Below, piece after piece: positions 1-8,787 of a DNA stretch of 64,000 nucleotides; the stretch's first letter is position 1; each line of letters starts with the position of its first letter. Both the position numbers and the translations under genes were made by a program. Source of the stretch: Microlunatus elymi (lineage in GTDB: Bacteria; Actinomycetota; Actinomycetes; Propionibacteriales; Propionibacteriaceae); the NCBI RefSeq assembly GCF_007362775.1, contig NZ_CP041692.1:4774001-4838000 (forward strand), read 5' to 3'. The notes beneath the pieces are model-generated. The model did no database searches and had not been told where the DNA came from. It saw only the letters and a program-made list of their open reading frames with translations.

Positions 1-177
1 GCATTCCGAACAGGCGGGCTAGCATCCCGGCATGCGTAGCGAGCGATTTCTTTGCCCCCGGCCGGGTCACGGCCGCGGGGTCGGTTGCGCACGCGCGCTG
101 TCCTGACGGTTCTCCGTGTTGCCCGCCCGGGGGGGGCTTCGCCCTCATGATCACGGCAACCACTCAGGAGAACTTCC
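1..177 (+). promoter_or_regulatory. Leader region of the PheS-related ligase gene
   Basis: No gene is visible. Two GC-rich hairpins can be drawn: GGCCG/CGGCC around position 60-75, and GGGGGC/GCCCTC with a UUC loop around 130-146. A clear ribosome binding site (AGGAG) lies about 9 nt before the ATG at 178. I could not recognise a T-box or other named riboswitch, so the hairpins may simply be leader structure or the terminator of a gene outside the window. Confidence 0.3.
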
Positions 178-1398
178 ATGTCTGTAACAGATTCTGCGGC
201 AACGCGACCGTCGACGAGCCGGCCGACAACGGCTCAGATCCAGACCGAACGGCGTTGGTCAGCACATCCTCTTCGCTACCTGTCGGCGGCAGAACTTGAT
301 CGCGCCCTGACTCTTCCCGATCTCACCGATCCCGCCGGCGGGACGCACGCGATCAACTTGATCGCCGCCGAGATCATCACGGCGCTGACCCGGCACTGGC
401 GGATCGGTGTCGATCAGGTCCGAGTCCCGCCGCTGGTATCGGTGGCCGACAACTACGACCGGCTCGGCTACGCCGGCGCGGACGTCACCCGGGACAGCCG
501 CTACACCCGCTACACCAGTCCGACCACGATGCTGCGCAGCCAGACCAGCGCCAACATCCCGTACGCCCTGCAGCGGTATGCCCAACCGCAGCACGCCGAG
601 CATGATCAGCCGGTCGATGTGCTGATCACCGTTGCCGGCTTGGTCTATCGCCGTGACGTGGTCGACCGCACCCACGTCGGCGAACCGCACCAACTCGACC
701 TGTGGCGACTGCGGTCCACCCCGGACACGACCGAGTCAGACCTCGAAGAGATGATCATGGTCCTGGTCGACGCGGTATTGCCGGGAGCGCGGTGGCGCAC
801 CACCCCGGCCACCCATCCGTACACCCTGCACGGGCGCCAGATCGACGTCCTGCAGGACGGTCAGTGGCTCGAACTGGCCGAATGCGGGCTGATCCATCCG
901 CACGTCCTCGACAGCAGCGGACTGGATCCGAATCGATGGTCCGGGCTGGCGCTGGGGATGGGACTGGACCGCGCGGTGATGCTGCGCAAACGCATCCCGG
1001 ACATCCGCTATCTGCGTTCGGCAGAACCACGGATCGCTGCCCAGCTTGGAGATCTGGAGCCTTGGCGACCCGTCTCGATGCTGCCGCCGATCACCCGTGA
1101 CCTGTCCGTGGTGATCGACGAGGACACCGCCGACGAGACGCTGGGCGACGCGATCCGAGAGTCGCTCCAAGATCAGATCGACGACGTCGAGAGCATCGAG
1201 ATCCTGCAGCGTACGCCGTACGCTCAGCTACCGCCGACCGCCCGGGAGCGTCTCGGACTCGGTGGTCATCAGCTGAACGCGCTGGTCCGCATCACCGTGC
1301 GTCCGTTGCAGCACACGCTGACCGATGAGCAGGCCAACGAGCTCCGCAACCGTGTCTATCGGGCGATCCATCGCGGCCCGCGACTCGAGCTCGCCTGA
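178..1398 (+). CDS. PheS-related ligase-like protein with C-terminal FDX-ACB domain
   Basis: The 406-residue protein joins a class II aminoacyl-tRNA-synthetase core like the phenylalanyl-tRNA synthetase alpha chain to a C-terminal ferredoxin-fold anticodon-binding (FDX-ACB) domain like the end of PheT. The class II motif 3 region (GLALGMGLDRAVMLRKRI) is at about residues 255-272, and the FDX-ACB part starts near residue 300 (PPITRDLSVVIDE). The order resembles mitochondrial single-chain PheRS. Genes of this type accompany a normal pheST in some actinobacteria and are annotated as PheS-related or mystery ligases; their substrate is unknown. No pheT lies next to it, so it is not the ordinary PheS. 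The ATG at 178 has an AGGAG site. It converges on the DUF2207 gene. Confidence 0.75.
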   Translation: MSVTDSAATRPSTSRPTTAQIQTERRWSAHPLRYLSAAELDRALTLPDLTDPAGGTHAINLIAAEIITALTRHWRIGVDQVRVPPLVSVADNYDRLGYAGADVTRDSRYTRYTSPTTMLRSQTSANIPYALQRYAQPQHAEHDQPVDVLITVAGLVYRRDVVDRTHVGEPHQLDLWRLRSTPDTTESDLEEMIMVLVDAVLPGARWRTTPATHPYTLHGRQIDVLQDGQWLELAECGLIHPHVLDSSGLDPNRWSGLALGMGLDRAVMLRKRIPDIRYLRSAEPRIAAQLGDLEPWRPVSMLPPITRDLSVVIDEDTADETLGDAIRESLQDQIDDVESIEILQRTPYAQLPPTARERLGLGGHQLNALVRITVRPLQHTLTDEQANELRNRVYRAIHRGPRLELA

Positions 1399-1424
1399 GT
1401 CTGGATCCACGCTGAGTCAGGAGA

Positions 1425-3176
1425 TCAACGACTGAACAGGGTGCCGTTCACCGTGGTGACGAAGTTCTGCAGCGAGTGCGGCAGGTCCGACAGTTGCCAG
1501 TCGGACGGGCCGTGATACCAGCTGAGATCCTCGGGATCCGGATCGTCGTCGTCATCGGCGGCGACGATGCCGTCCAGCCAGCGGTCGGCACCGCCCAGCA
1601 CCACAGCGTAGGGCAGCACCTCGGACAGTTCGGACAACTCGCGCCCGGCCGGCATCCGATCGGTCGGCGTGGTCAGCAGATCCGACCGCAACGCGCCCAG
1701 CCCGGCCAGCAGCGCCGAGCCCTGCGCCGTACGCGCCGGCATCTCCTGGCCGATGAACATCAGCCCGAGCGCGAGCAAGATCAACGTGATGCCGACCAGT
1801 CCGAACTCGGTGAAGATCGCCAGCAGCGCGGTGATCACCACCGCGACCACCAGCCCGGCCAATGCCGCCCGGGTCCAGGTGTTCCGGGTCGCATCCGGAC
1901 GCCGCTGGAACCAACCGTTGGCGACCATCTCGTCGTACAGCGCCGATTGCACTCCGGCCACCGCGTCCTGATGCACCCGGGTGCCCAGCTCGGAGACCAG
2001 CACGCTCTCCCCCTGCGGCGCGACGGCTTCGAGCAGTTCGCGTTCGAAGGGGCGCAGGTCGTCCGGCGCCTCGCCCTCGGCGGCCCGGGTCAGCCGCCAG
2101 TCGGCGCGGGCGTACGTGCTCTGCCGCGGCAACTCGGTGATCAACACGTGCCCGCGGACAGCAAGATCAAGAAGACTGGCGGTGATGTCGATCGGGTCGA
2201 CCCGCTCGTCCACCACGGTGCCGACGTGACCGGGCCGGATGTCGCCGACGATCCGGAACTCGGCCTGCCCCTCGGCCACCGGGACGAACTCGGCCGGCTT
2301 GTGAATCTCGTTGGTGGGTTGGGAATCCCGGCCGATCCGGCGATGCGCGACCAGCAGACCGATGCCGCCGAGCACCAGCAGTCCCAGCGCGATGCCCAAC
2401 GGCAGCGGCTTGGCCGAGAACGCCCGCGCCACGGTCCAGTGCTCATCGATCTTCTCGTTGATGGCCACCACGCCGGCCGGGAAGCCGATGTCGATCGCGA
2501 CCACCTCACCCGGGCCGCGCGGCCCGTCGGTGAAGGTTGGTGTGTTGCTCACTCCGGCCGAGGCGCTGGTGCACGGGGTGGTCGCGTTCGGCGGCCCGGA
2601 GGTGCATCGTACGTAGCTGAAAGCACCAGGGATGTTGATCTTGGCGTCGAACTTGTCGACCGGCATCGACAGCCCCTGCAACACCCGCCATTGAAGCGCC
2701 GGGGTGCCGCTCTCGTTCACCACCGCACCGGTCACGGTGTAGCTGAGGGTGGCCGACTTGGCACCGGCCGGGTCGAAGCTGACCGTCTCCAGGTCGCCGT
2801 CGGTCTTGATCTGTGGTGACAGCTGCTTCCCGTCGGCGGTGACACTGATCTTGCTGAGTTCGAACTCACGGCTGCGATTGCCGACCAGGGTCTCGCTGGT
2901 CTCGAAGGTCTGACTGACGTTGCCGGGTGCCGAGCCGGAGAAGGTGATCTGCTGGTCGACCCGGAAGGTGCCGTTCTTGTCCAGGGTGCCGGTCACGTTG
3001 ACGTTGCTCGCCGAGCCCTCGGCATGGGCGATCCCGGCCGGGCCGAACATCAGTCCGCCGACCATGATCAACATTGCGCCGGCGGCGGTGGCGATCCGCC
3101 CGGCCGTCACCGGCCGGCGGCCGGCATTCGAGGTCCTCGACGACAGGTGCCGGAGCGCTCGGAGATGTCGTTGCAC
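1425..3176 (-). CDS. DUF2207 family membrane protein
   Basis: A 583-residue predicted membrane protein. It has an N-terminal signal peptide (hydrophobic stretch about residues 28-52 ending AHA-EGS), an extracellular beta-rich DUF2207 domain (about 53-250), a transmembrane helix (about 258-278), a cytoplasmic stretch, and a hydrophobic pair near 438-480. The C-terminus is acidic (DDDDD). The function of DUF2207 proteins is unknown. It starts with GTG at 3176 and is divergent from the metalloprotease gene at 3302, sharing a 125-nt promoter region. Confidence 0.7.
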   Translation of the reverse strand: MQRHLRALRHLSSRTSNAGRRPVTAGRIATAAGAMLIMVGGLMFGPAGIAHAEGSASNVNVTGTLDKNGTFRVDQQITFSGSAPGNVSQTFETSETLVGNRSREFELSKISVTADGKQLSPQIKTDGDLETVSFDPAGAKSATLSYTVTGAVVNESGTPALQWRVLQGLSMPVDKFDAKINIPGAFSYVRCTSGPPNATTPCTSASAGVSNTPTFTDGPRGPGEVVAIDIGFPAGVVAINEKIDEHWTVARAFSAKPLPLGIALGLLVLGGIGLLVAHRRIGRDSQPTNEIHKPAEFVPVAEGQAEFRIVGDIRPGHVGTVVDERVDPIDITASLLDLAVRGHVLITELPRQSTYARADWRLTRAAEGEAPDDLRPFERELLEAVAPQGESVLVSELGTRVHQDAVAGVQSALYDEMVANGWFQRRPDATRNTWTRAALAGLVVAVVITALLAIFTEFGLVGITLILLALGLMFIGQEMPARTAQGSALLAGLGALRSDLLTTPTDRMPAGRELSELSEVLPYAVVLGGADRWLDGIVAADDDDDPDPEDLSWYHGPSDWQLSDLPHSLQNFVTTVNGTLFSR

Positions 3177-3301
3177 GAAAGGGCCCTTCTGGTTCCCGTA
3201 CGCCTGCCGGTGCAGGTCAGTAACGCCGGTTGTCTGCCGGAAACTATCGCACAGACAGGCCGCAGAGCCTCAGACCCCGGCTGTCGTTAGGGTTAGCAAC
3301 C

Positions 3302-4390
3302 GTGACGCAGCAGCAGTGGGGGCAACCCGGCGGACAGTTCGGTCGTACGAGTCCGACGTGGGGCCGACCGGCAACCGCACCCGGTTGGGGCAACCCACCC
3401 GGCCGGCCGGGATCCTTCCCGACCGCCCCGGCACCGGCCGGCGGCGGTTCCTGGCAGCAGCCGCCCGCGGGCAGGCCGCGCAGCAATCCGCTGAAGAAGG
3501 TGCTGGCGGCAGTGATCGGGCTGGTCGCGCTGGCACTTGTGTCGCTGATCATCGTCAACCTGGTCAGCAATTCCGACCAGGTCGCCTACCAGAACGACGA
3601 CTACCAGGTGCCCGCTCCGGACAAGAACCCGCCGCCGCTGCCGGCGCCGGAAACCAAGAGCCAGGCGGTCGACTGGACCCAGCACAACAAGCTCTACGAC
3701 CAGACCATGCCGGTGCCGATCCGCTGCGAACTGGATCCGATCACCGCCGCCTCCACCGACGCCGAACTGCAGACCCACCTGAACAAGCTGGTCGCCTGCC
3801 TGATGCGGGCGTGGGAGCCGCCGGTGACCGCGGCCGGCTATCAACTGGTCCGGCCGTCGGTGACGATCTACGGCGACGCGATCGAGACCAAGTGCGGCAA
3901 GGCCGGCGGTGGCAACGCGTTCTACTGCCCGGCCGATCAGCAGATCTACTACAGCCGTACGTTGCCGGACGCGATCGCCGACCTGCAGGACTCGCCCTGG
4001 GGTCCCGACATCGTGATGGCGCACGAGTTCGGTCACGCCGTCCAGGCCCGGACCGGGATCCTGATCTCGGCCAACGGTCTGGAGCAACTGGCCGGTGACG
4101 ACACCGAGGAGGGCCTGGAGATGAGCCGCCGGGTAGAGGTCCAGGCGGACTGCTTCTCCGGGCTGTTCCTGCAGGCCAGTTCTCGATCGCTGGGCATGCA
4201 GCAGAGCGATGTGGACGCGATCGAGACCATCTACGTGGCGATCGGCGACGACACGTTGAGCGGCAACCCGGACATCGAGGCCACCCACGGCCACGGTGAC
4301 ACCCGGCTCTACTGGGGCCGGCAGGGAATGGCCGACCCGCACATCAAGGTCTGCGACACGTTCACCGCACCGTCTGATCAGGTCAAGTAG
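3302..4390 (+). CDS. Membrane-anchored neutral zinc metallopeptidase (YpfJ-like)
   Basis: A 362-residue protein with a Gln/Gly/Pro-rich cytoplasmic N-terminus, one transmembrane helix at about residues 60-85, and an extracytoplasmic zinc metallopeptidase domain of the PF04228 (YpfJ) type. The HEFGH zinc motif begins at residue 241, and a downstream EVQADC segment supplies the likely third ligand. GTG at 3302 is preferred over an in-frame upstream codon at 3230 because the Q/G/P-rich tail typical of such actinobacterial proteins starts exactly there. Cys pairs in the exposed domain may form disulfides. The substrate is unknown. Confidence 0.8.
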   Translation: MTQQQWGQPGGQFGRTSPTWGRPATAPGWGNPPGRPGSFPTAPAPAGGGSWQQPPAGRPRSNPLKKVLAAVIGLVALALVSLIIVNLVSNSDQVAYQNDDYQVPAPDKNPPPLPAPETKSQAVDWTQHNKLYDQTMPVPIRCELDPITAASTDAELQTHLNKLVACLMRAWEPPVTAAGYQLVRPSVTIYGDAIETKCGKAGGGNAFYCPADQQIYYSRTLPDAIADLQDSPWGPDIVMAHEFGHAVQARTGILISANGLEQLAGDDTEEGLEMSRRVEVQADCFSGLFLQASSRSLGMQQSDVDAIETIYVAIGDDTLSGNPDIEATHGHGDTRLYWGRQGMADPHIKVCDTFTAPSDQVK

Positions 4391-4425
4391 GGCGGATCAG
4401 GTGGAGTAAGGATCCTTCCGCAGGA

Positions 4426-4914
4426 TCACTCGTCGGTGTTGATCACCAGCGCGGTCGCGATCGCCGCCACGCCCTCACCCCGGCCGGTCAGCCCGAGCCC
4501 GTCGGTGGTGGTGCCGGACACCGACACCGGCGCGCCGACGAGACCCGTCAACAGCTCCTCCGCCTCGGCCCGCCGACGGCTGAGTCTGGGTCGGTTGCCG
4601 ATCACCTGAACGGCGACATTGCCGACCCGGATTCCTGCCGCAGCAAGAAGTCGTACGGTCTCGGAGACGAAGTCACGCCCGGGCCGGCCGGCCCACTCCG
4701 GCCGGTCGGTGCCGAAGTTCGTACCAAGATCACCGAGGCCTGCGGCCGACAGCAACGCGTCGCAGATCGCGTGACAGGCGACGTCGCCGTCCGAGTGGCC
4801 CTCCGGCCCCGAATCCTCGTCTGCAAAGAGAAGTCCGGCCATCCACATCGGCCGGCCGGCGACCAGTCGATGCACGTCGACGCCGATACCGGTACGGATC
4901 CCGCCCGCTGTCAT
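4426..4914 (-). CDS. ispF: 2-C-methyl-D-erythritol 2,4-cyclodiphosphate synthase
   Basis: IspF turns CDP-methylerythritol 2-phosphate into the cyclic diphosphate in the non-mevalonate isoprenoid pathway. The protein has 162 residues, the usual length. The zinc-binding DVHR motif is near the N-terminus, followed by GHSDGDV and the C-terminal [11 protein letters not shown] signature. Its ATG overlaps the ispD stop codon by 4 nt (ATGA), so the two are translationally coupled in a carD-ispD-ispF run, as in mycobacteria. Confidence 0.95.
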   Translation of the reverse strand: MTAGGIRTGIGVDVHRLVAGRPMWMAGLLFADEDSGPEGHSDGDVACHAICDALLSAAGLGDLGTNFGTDRPEWAGRPGRDFVSETVRLLAAAGIRVGNVAVQVIGNRPRLSRRRAEAEELLTGLVGAPVSVSGTTTDGLGLTGRGEGVAAIATALVINTDE

Positions 4915-5636
4915 CGCACCTGCCGTTCGTTGTTGATCATGATCTCGGCCAGCGCCAGATCCGGCGGATGGGTGATCTTGAACGATGCCGAGTCGCCGTC
5001 CACCAAGGTGATCGGATGTCCGGCCCGCTCGCAGACTCCGGCATCGTCGGTGATCACGTCCGCGCCCAGCCGACGATAGGCCGCCAACAAGGTTTCAAGA
5101 TCAAATCCCTGCGGTGTCTGGACGGCACGCAGCATCGACCGGTCCAACATCCTCGATCCGTGGCCATCGTCCTGCGGGCCGGTCAGTTCCCGGATCGTGT
5201 CGGTGACCGGGACCGCCGGCACCACCGCCGGCGCGCCGGCCGCGACCGCAGCGACCACCCGGCGCGTGACCTGGAGCGGGACCAGCGGCCGGGCGGCGTC
5301 GGTGATCAGCACGATCGGCGGACGATCCTCCGACGCGGCCAGGGCTGCCAGGCCGTTGCGTACCGAGTCCGTCCGCTCGGCACCGCCGGTGACCAGCGCG
5401 TCGACCGCGAGCCCGTGCAGCGCGCGGGCGAACCCGTCGGCGCCGCCGTCGGGAATGACCACGATCAGCCGTACGGCACCGGCGGCGAGCATCGACTCGG
5501 CCGCATGCCGCACCAGTGGACGTCCAGCCAACTCGAGCAGCGCCTTCGGCCGCTCGGCGCCGAAACGGGTGCCGGCGCCGGCGGCCACCACGATCGCGCC
5601 GAAGGACGTGTCCTGCGCCGAAGGTGAGGTGATCAT
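4911..5636 (-). CDS. ispD: 2-C-methyl-D-erythritol 4-phosphate cytidylyltransferase
   Basis: IspD couples methylerythritol 4-phosphate to CTP, the step before IspE and IspF. The nucleotide-binding N-terminus [15 protein letters not shown] is clear, as are the D-A-A-R-P and QTPQ motifs. I start it at ATG 5636 (241 residues). The open frame runs back to 5717, but that extension would translate a strong hairpin (5687-5722) and has no family match. A GGAAGA lies about 12 nt upstream of the chosen start. An alternative in-frame ATG is at 5654. Confidence 0.93.
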   Translation of the reverse strand: MITSPSAQDTSFGAIVVAAGAGTRFGAERPKALLELAGRPLVRHAAESMLAAGAVRLIVVIPDGGADGFARALHGLAVDALVTGGAERTDSVRNGLAALAASEDRPPIVLITDAARPLVPLQVTRRVVAAVAAGAPAVVPAVPVTDTIRELTGPQDDGHGSRMLDRSMLRAVQTPQGFDLETLLAAYRRLGADVITDDAGVCERAGHPITLVDGDSASFKITHPPDLALAEIMINNERQVR

Positions 5637-5686
5637 CGAGCGAGATTCTTCCATCTCGTGGCCCGGCCGCCGACGGGCAGACAAGA

Positions 5687-5722
5687 ACCGGGTGGGCACG
5701 TCCCTCGACGTACCCACCCGGT
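5687..5722 (-). terminator. Strong hairpin between carD and ispD
   Basis: ACCGGGTGGG and CCCACCCGGT form a perfect 10-bp outer stem. After one mismatch, ACGTC/GACGT adds 5 bp closed by a GAGG tetraloop. On the minus strand it follows the carD stop by about 47 nt. There is only a weak U-rich tail (TTCTTGTC), so it may be a partial terminator or an RNA-processing/stability element that separates high carD expression from ispDF. Confidence 0.6.
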
Positions 5723-5769
5723 GGTTTCAGACTTGCTTGATCGCCCTTGTTTGATCGCGTCAGCGATGC

Positions 5770-6255
5770 TCAGGAGGCGAGAACCTCTTCGAGCAACTCC
5801 TCGGCCTTGTCCTCCTCGATCTTCTCGGCCAACGCCAGTTCGGAAACCAGAATGTGCCGGGCCTTGGCGAGAATCCGCTTCTCACCGGCGGAGAGGCCGC
5901 GCTCACGCTCCCGGCCCCACAGGTCGCGGACCACCTCGGCGACCCGCATCACGTTGCCGGAGTGCAGCTTCTCGATGTTGGCCTTGTACCGTCGCGACCA
6001 GTTGGTCGGCTCGACGGTGCGCGGGGCGCGAAGGATGCTGAAGACCCGCTCCAGGTCTTCCGAACCCACCACGTCCCTGACTCCAACGAGATCGAGATTG
6101 CAGGCCGGGACCCGGACGACGAGGTCGTTCTGGCCGACGATGCGTAGTACGAGATAGAGCTGGTCCTCGCCTTTGATCTTGCGAGTTTCGATGTCCTCGA
6201 TGACGGCCGCCCCGTGATTGGGGTACACCACCGTTTCGCCGACTGTGAAGGTCAT
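5770..6255 (-). CDS. carD: CarD family RNA-polymerase-binding transcription regulator
   Basis: CarD binds the RNA polymerase beta subunit and stabilises open promoter complexes. The 161-residue protein begins with the RNAP-interaction (Tudor-like) domain ([20 protein letters not shown]) and continues into the helical C-terminal DNA-binding domain rich in Arg/Lys/Glu. Length and domain order match the actinobacterial family. It heads the carD-ispD-ispF run and is divergent from the lpqE-like gene, the arrangement known from mycobacteria (Rv3581c-Rv3584). Confidence 0.95.
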   Translation of the reverse strand: MTFTVGETVVYPNHGAAVIEDIETRKIKGEDQLYLVLRIVGQNDLVVRVPACNLDLVGVRDVVGSEDLERVFSILRAPRTVEPTNWSRRYKANIEKLHSGNVMRVAEVVRDLWGRERERGLSAGEKRILAKARHILVSELALAEKIEEDKAEELLEEVLAS

Positions 6256-6582
6256 ATTGTCTACCTACCCCTTTCGCAGCACCTAGTTTAGCACGCTCTC
6301 AGGGTGTTCCCCGAAGCGTTTCCGCTAGCCAGAGGCACAATCACCGGCCGCCTACCGCTTGACAAGACCACCCGGATGTGCTTCGCGTCGCTAACCATCA
6401 GGCCGGTCCGTCCCCTCGACGCCAGCCGGCGGGCCGCGCCGGGGCCGACCTTGGCTGCGCGGCCGGGCGTCGAGTCGCTAGGCTGACCGTCGACGATCGG
6501 CTGTAGTAGTTGGCGGGGCCGACGTCGTACGCCGGTTCGTTGCGTACGAGGTGGCCGCCGGCACGTCGAGGAGTAGACCACG
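6256..6582. promoter_or_regulatory. Divergent promoter region carD / lpqE-like gene
   Basis: This is 327 nt without a gene. On the minus strand a TAnnnT-type -10 box, TAAACT, lies at 6285-6290, about 30 nt before the carD ATG, and AAAGGGG serves as ribosome binding site. On the plus strand there is a TTGACA hexamer at 6359-6364 without a good -10 partner, and GAGGAG precedes the GTG at 6583. Nothing else is recognisable. Confidence 0.45.
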
Positions 6583-7206
6583 GTGAAGCACATCGGCCTG
6601 AATCCCAGCAAGCGCAACTGCGGCAGGACCGGCCTGGCGACGAGCCCGTCACGCAGTCGTCGCAGCCGAGTCGGCACCCGGATCGGTGCGGCCGCGGCCT
6701 CCCTCACGCTGCTGGTCGGGGTCTCGGCCTGCGGCTTCGATGTGCAGACCCTGCAGCACTACCAGCCCTCCGACGGTGTGGACGTCAACGTCGGCCTCGG
6801 CGCAGGAGGCCAACCGGTCGCCAGCACCGCCAAGGTCCGCGGGCTGATGATCCTGGCCCGCACGCCCACCTCGGGCTTCCTGTCGGCCACCCTGAACTCC
6901 ACCGCCGGGGACGAGCTCACCGACGTGACCGGCAACCTGCTGAAGGCCGACCTCAGCACCGGTGCCCCGTTGACGATCAAGATGCCCGGCCCGATCACTG
7001 TCGCCCCGGGCGAGCCGACCGTGCTGGTGAACCGGGCGCCGATCGAGGTCAGCGGCTCCGGGCTGCCGACGGGACAGACCGCCCGGCTCACGCTGACCTT
7101 CGAGAAGGCCGGCAGCCGGCAGGTCGAAGTGCCGATCATCGACGGCAACAACCGCACCTACAAGAACGTCACCCCGTCGCCGGCCCCGAGCAACGGCACC
7201 GTCTGA
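6583..7206 (+). CDS. LpqE-like putative lipoprotein
   Basis: A 207-residue exported lipoprotein. An Arg-rich n-region is followed by a hydrophobic stretch and the lipobox VSAC with Cys at about residue 50. The mature part is a beta-rich domain of the LpqE / PCuAC-like type, ending in a Pro/Ser-rich tail. In M. tuberculosis the lipoprotein gene lpqE sits in the same position next to carD, which supports the call. The GTG at 6583 has a GAGGAG site. The role is unknown. Confidence 0.7.
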   Translation: MKHIGLNPSKRNCGRTGLATSPSRSRRSRVGTRIGAAAASLTLLVGVSACGFDVQTLQHYQPSDGVDVNVGLGAGGQPVASTAKVRGLMILARTPTSGFLSATLNSTAGDELTDVTGNLLKADLSTGAPLTIKMPGPITVAPGEPTVLVNRAPIEVSGSGLPTGQTARLTLTFEKAGSRQVEVPIIDGNNRTYKNVTPSPAPSNGTV

Positions 7207-7220
7207 GCCCGGTTCAGTCC

Positions 7221-8195
7221 TCAGCCGTAGGTGGGTTCGTCGCTGAACAGGCTGCTCACCGACTCGCCACAGTTGATCCGCCGCACGGCTTCGGCGAACA
7301 GCGGAGCCACCGAGCGGGTGACCATGTTGGGCAGCTGCTTCTCCGGTGCCAGCGGGACCGTGTTGGTGGTGACGATCTCGTCGATGTCGGACTCGGCCCG
7401 CAGACGTTCGATCGCCGGCCCGGTGAACAGACCGTGCGTGCAGGCCAGCGAAATCCGCCGGGCTCCCTCCGATCGCAGCTTGCGCAGCACCTCGACGATC
7501 GAGCCTGCGGTGGCGATCTCGTCGTCGAAGACGATCACGTTCTTGCCCTGCACGTCTCCCACGATGTTGTCGACCACCACGGTGTCGTCGGCCAGCCGAC
7601 GCTTCGACCCGGCGGCGACGCCGAGCCCGAGCTTGCGCGCCAGTTGGGTGGCGACCTTGGCGTTGCCCAGGTCCGGTGAGACCACCACGGTGTCGCTGAG
7701 GTCGGTCTGTTTGAAGTGATCGGCCAATTCGGCGACCGCGCTGAGGTGATCGACCGGGATCGAGAAGAAGCCGTGCACCTGCGGCGCGTGCAGGGCCATG
7801 GTGACCACCCGGGTGGCACCGGAGGCTGCGATCATGTCGGCCACCAGCCGGCCGCCGATCGAGATCCGCGGCGCGTCCTTCTTGTCCGAGCGGGCGTAGG
7901 CGTAGTGCGGGATCACCGCGGTGATGTGGGCGGCCGACGCACCTCGGGCGGCGTCCAGCATCAGGCACAGCTCGACCAGATGCTCCTGCACCGGCGGCAC
8001 CAGCGGCTGCACGATGAACACGTCGCGTTGCCGGCAGTTGGCGCGCAGTTGCACCTGCAGACAGTCGTTGCTGAAGCGCGTCGTACGCGATGGGGCCAGA
8101 TCGATGCCGAGGATCTCGCACATCTCTGCGGCGAACTCCGGGTGGGCCGAGCCGGTGAATACGGTGACGTCGCGAAGAGCGCGTTCGCTGAGCAC
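7221..8195 (-). CDS. prs: Ribose-phosphate pyrophosphokinase
   Basis: PRPP synthetase transfers pyrophosphate from ATP to ribose 5-phosphate, feeding nucleotide, His and Trp synthesis. It has 324 residues with the N-terminal RFSNDCLQVQL segment, the Mg/ATP region HYAYARSDKKD, the flexible-loop KRR, and the PRPP loop. That loop reads FDDEIATAGS instead of the usual VDDMIDTGGT, so the key D-D-x-I-x-T-x-G-S/T positions are kept but three side chains differ. This could be a second, divergent PRPP synthetase. It converges on the lpqE-like gene. Confidence 0.88.
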   Translation of the reverse strand: MLSERALRDVTVFTGSAHPEFAAEMCEILGIDLAPSRTTRFSNDCLQVQLRANCRQRDVFIVQPLVPPVQEHLVELCLMLDAARGASAAHITAVIPHYAYARSDKKDAPRISIGGRLVADMIAASGATRVVTMALHAPQVHGFFSIPVDHLSAVAELADHFKQTDLSDTVVVSPDLGNAKVATQLARKLGLGVAAGSKRRLADDTVVVDNIVGDVQGKNVIVFDDEIATAGSIVEVLRKLRSEGARRISLACTHGLFTGPAIERLRAESDIDEIVTTNTVPLAPEKQLPNMVTRSVAPLFAEAVRRINCGESVSSLFSDEPTYG

Positions 8196-8242
8196 GAGGT
8201 CACTCTATCGGCGCCGCGATGTCATCCGATTGTCACCATCGG

Positions 8243-8707
8243 TCAGAGCCACCGACCGTCTCGCATCAACGTACGGCCCTTGATCTCGTCTGCCTCGCGC
8301 CATGCCTGGATCCGGATCGGTCGGAGCACCAGATAGAGATACCCGTCGTCACCGCGCGGATCCCAGTCGGCCTGGCCCGCGTACCCCTCGACGATCTCGG
8401 CCGGCGCCTGCTGCACCGGGAGCGCCCGCTCCAGTTCGGCGTCGATGATCACCACATCCCGGGTCGGCCCGAGCGCCAGTCGGGCGCGACCGGAGTTGAT
8501 CAAGTTCCGCGCCGTACGTGATCGTTCCTCGACCGCGATCACCACCCGATTCTCCAACCAGGCAAGGGAAAGCGGGACCAGGTACGGCGCCGCCGTACCG
8601 TCCTCGTCGATCGACGATGTGGACATCCAGACGTCGATCGCTGGCGTCGTCAACAGAGCGAGGGTGTCAGCACGGCGTTGTTCCCGGCTGCGGGGCGCGT
8701 CGGTCAT
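8243..8707 (-). CDS. Pyridoxamine 5'-phosphate oxidase-fold protein
   Basis: A 154-residue split-barrel flavin/F420-binding family protein. It shows the typical N-terminal helix (RADTLALLTTPAIDVWMST), a PYLVPLSLAW strand region, ARNLINSGRARLALGPTRDV, and a C-terminal strand that carries the Trp-rich end. Such proteins reduce diverse substrates with FMN or F420; neither cofactor nor substrate can be fixed here. ATG 8707 is chosen; a TTG three codons upstream (8716) is also possible. Confidence 0.7.
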   Translation of the reverse strand: MTDAPRSREQRRADTLALLTTPAIDVWMSTSSIDEDGTAAPYLVPLSLAWLENRVVIAVEERSRTARNLINSGRARLALGPTRDVVIIDAELERALPVQQAPAEIVEGYAGQADWDPRGDDGYLYLVLRPIRIQAWREADEIKGRTLMRDGRWL

Positions 8708-8787
8708 GGCCCCCAATCATGCCGGGTGGGATCGGCCGTGCACCGGAGTGGCCGGACCAGCGTCGACCTCGTGTAGCTTCCGGGCCT

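Noticed and set aside
178-1398. Ordinary phenylalanyl-tRNA synthetase alpha subunit (pheS)
   Set aside because: The FDX-ACB domain belongs to the beta subunit in bacteria and no pheT is present beside it.
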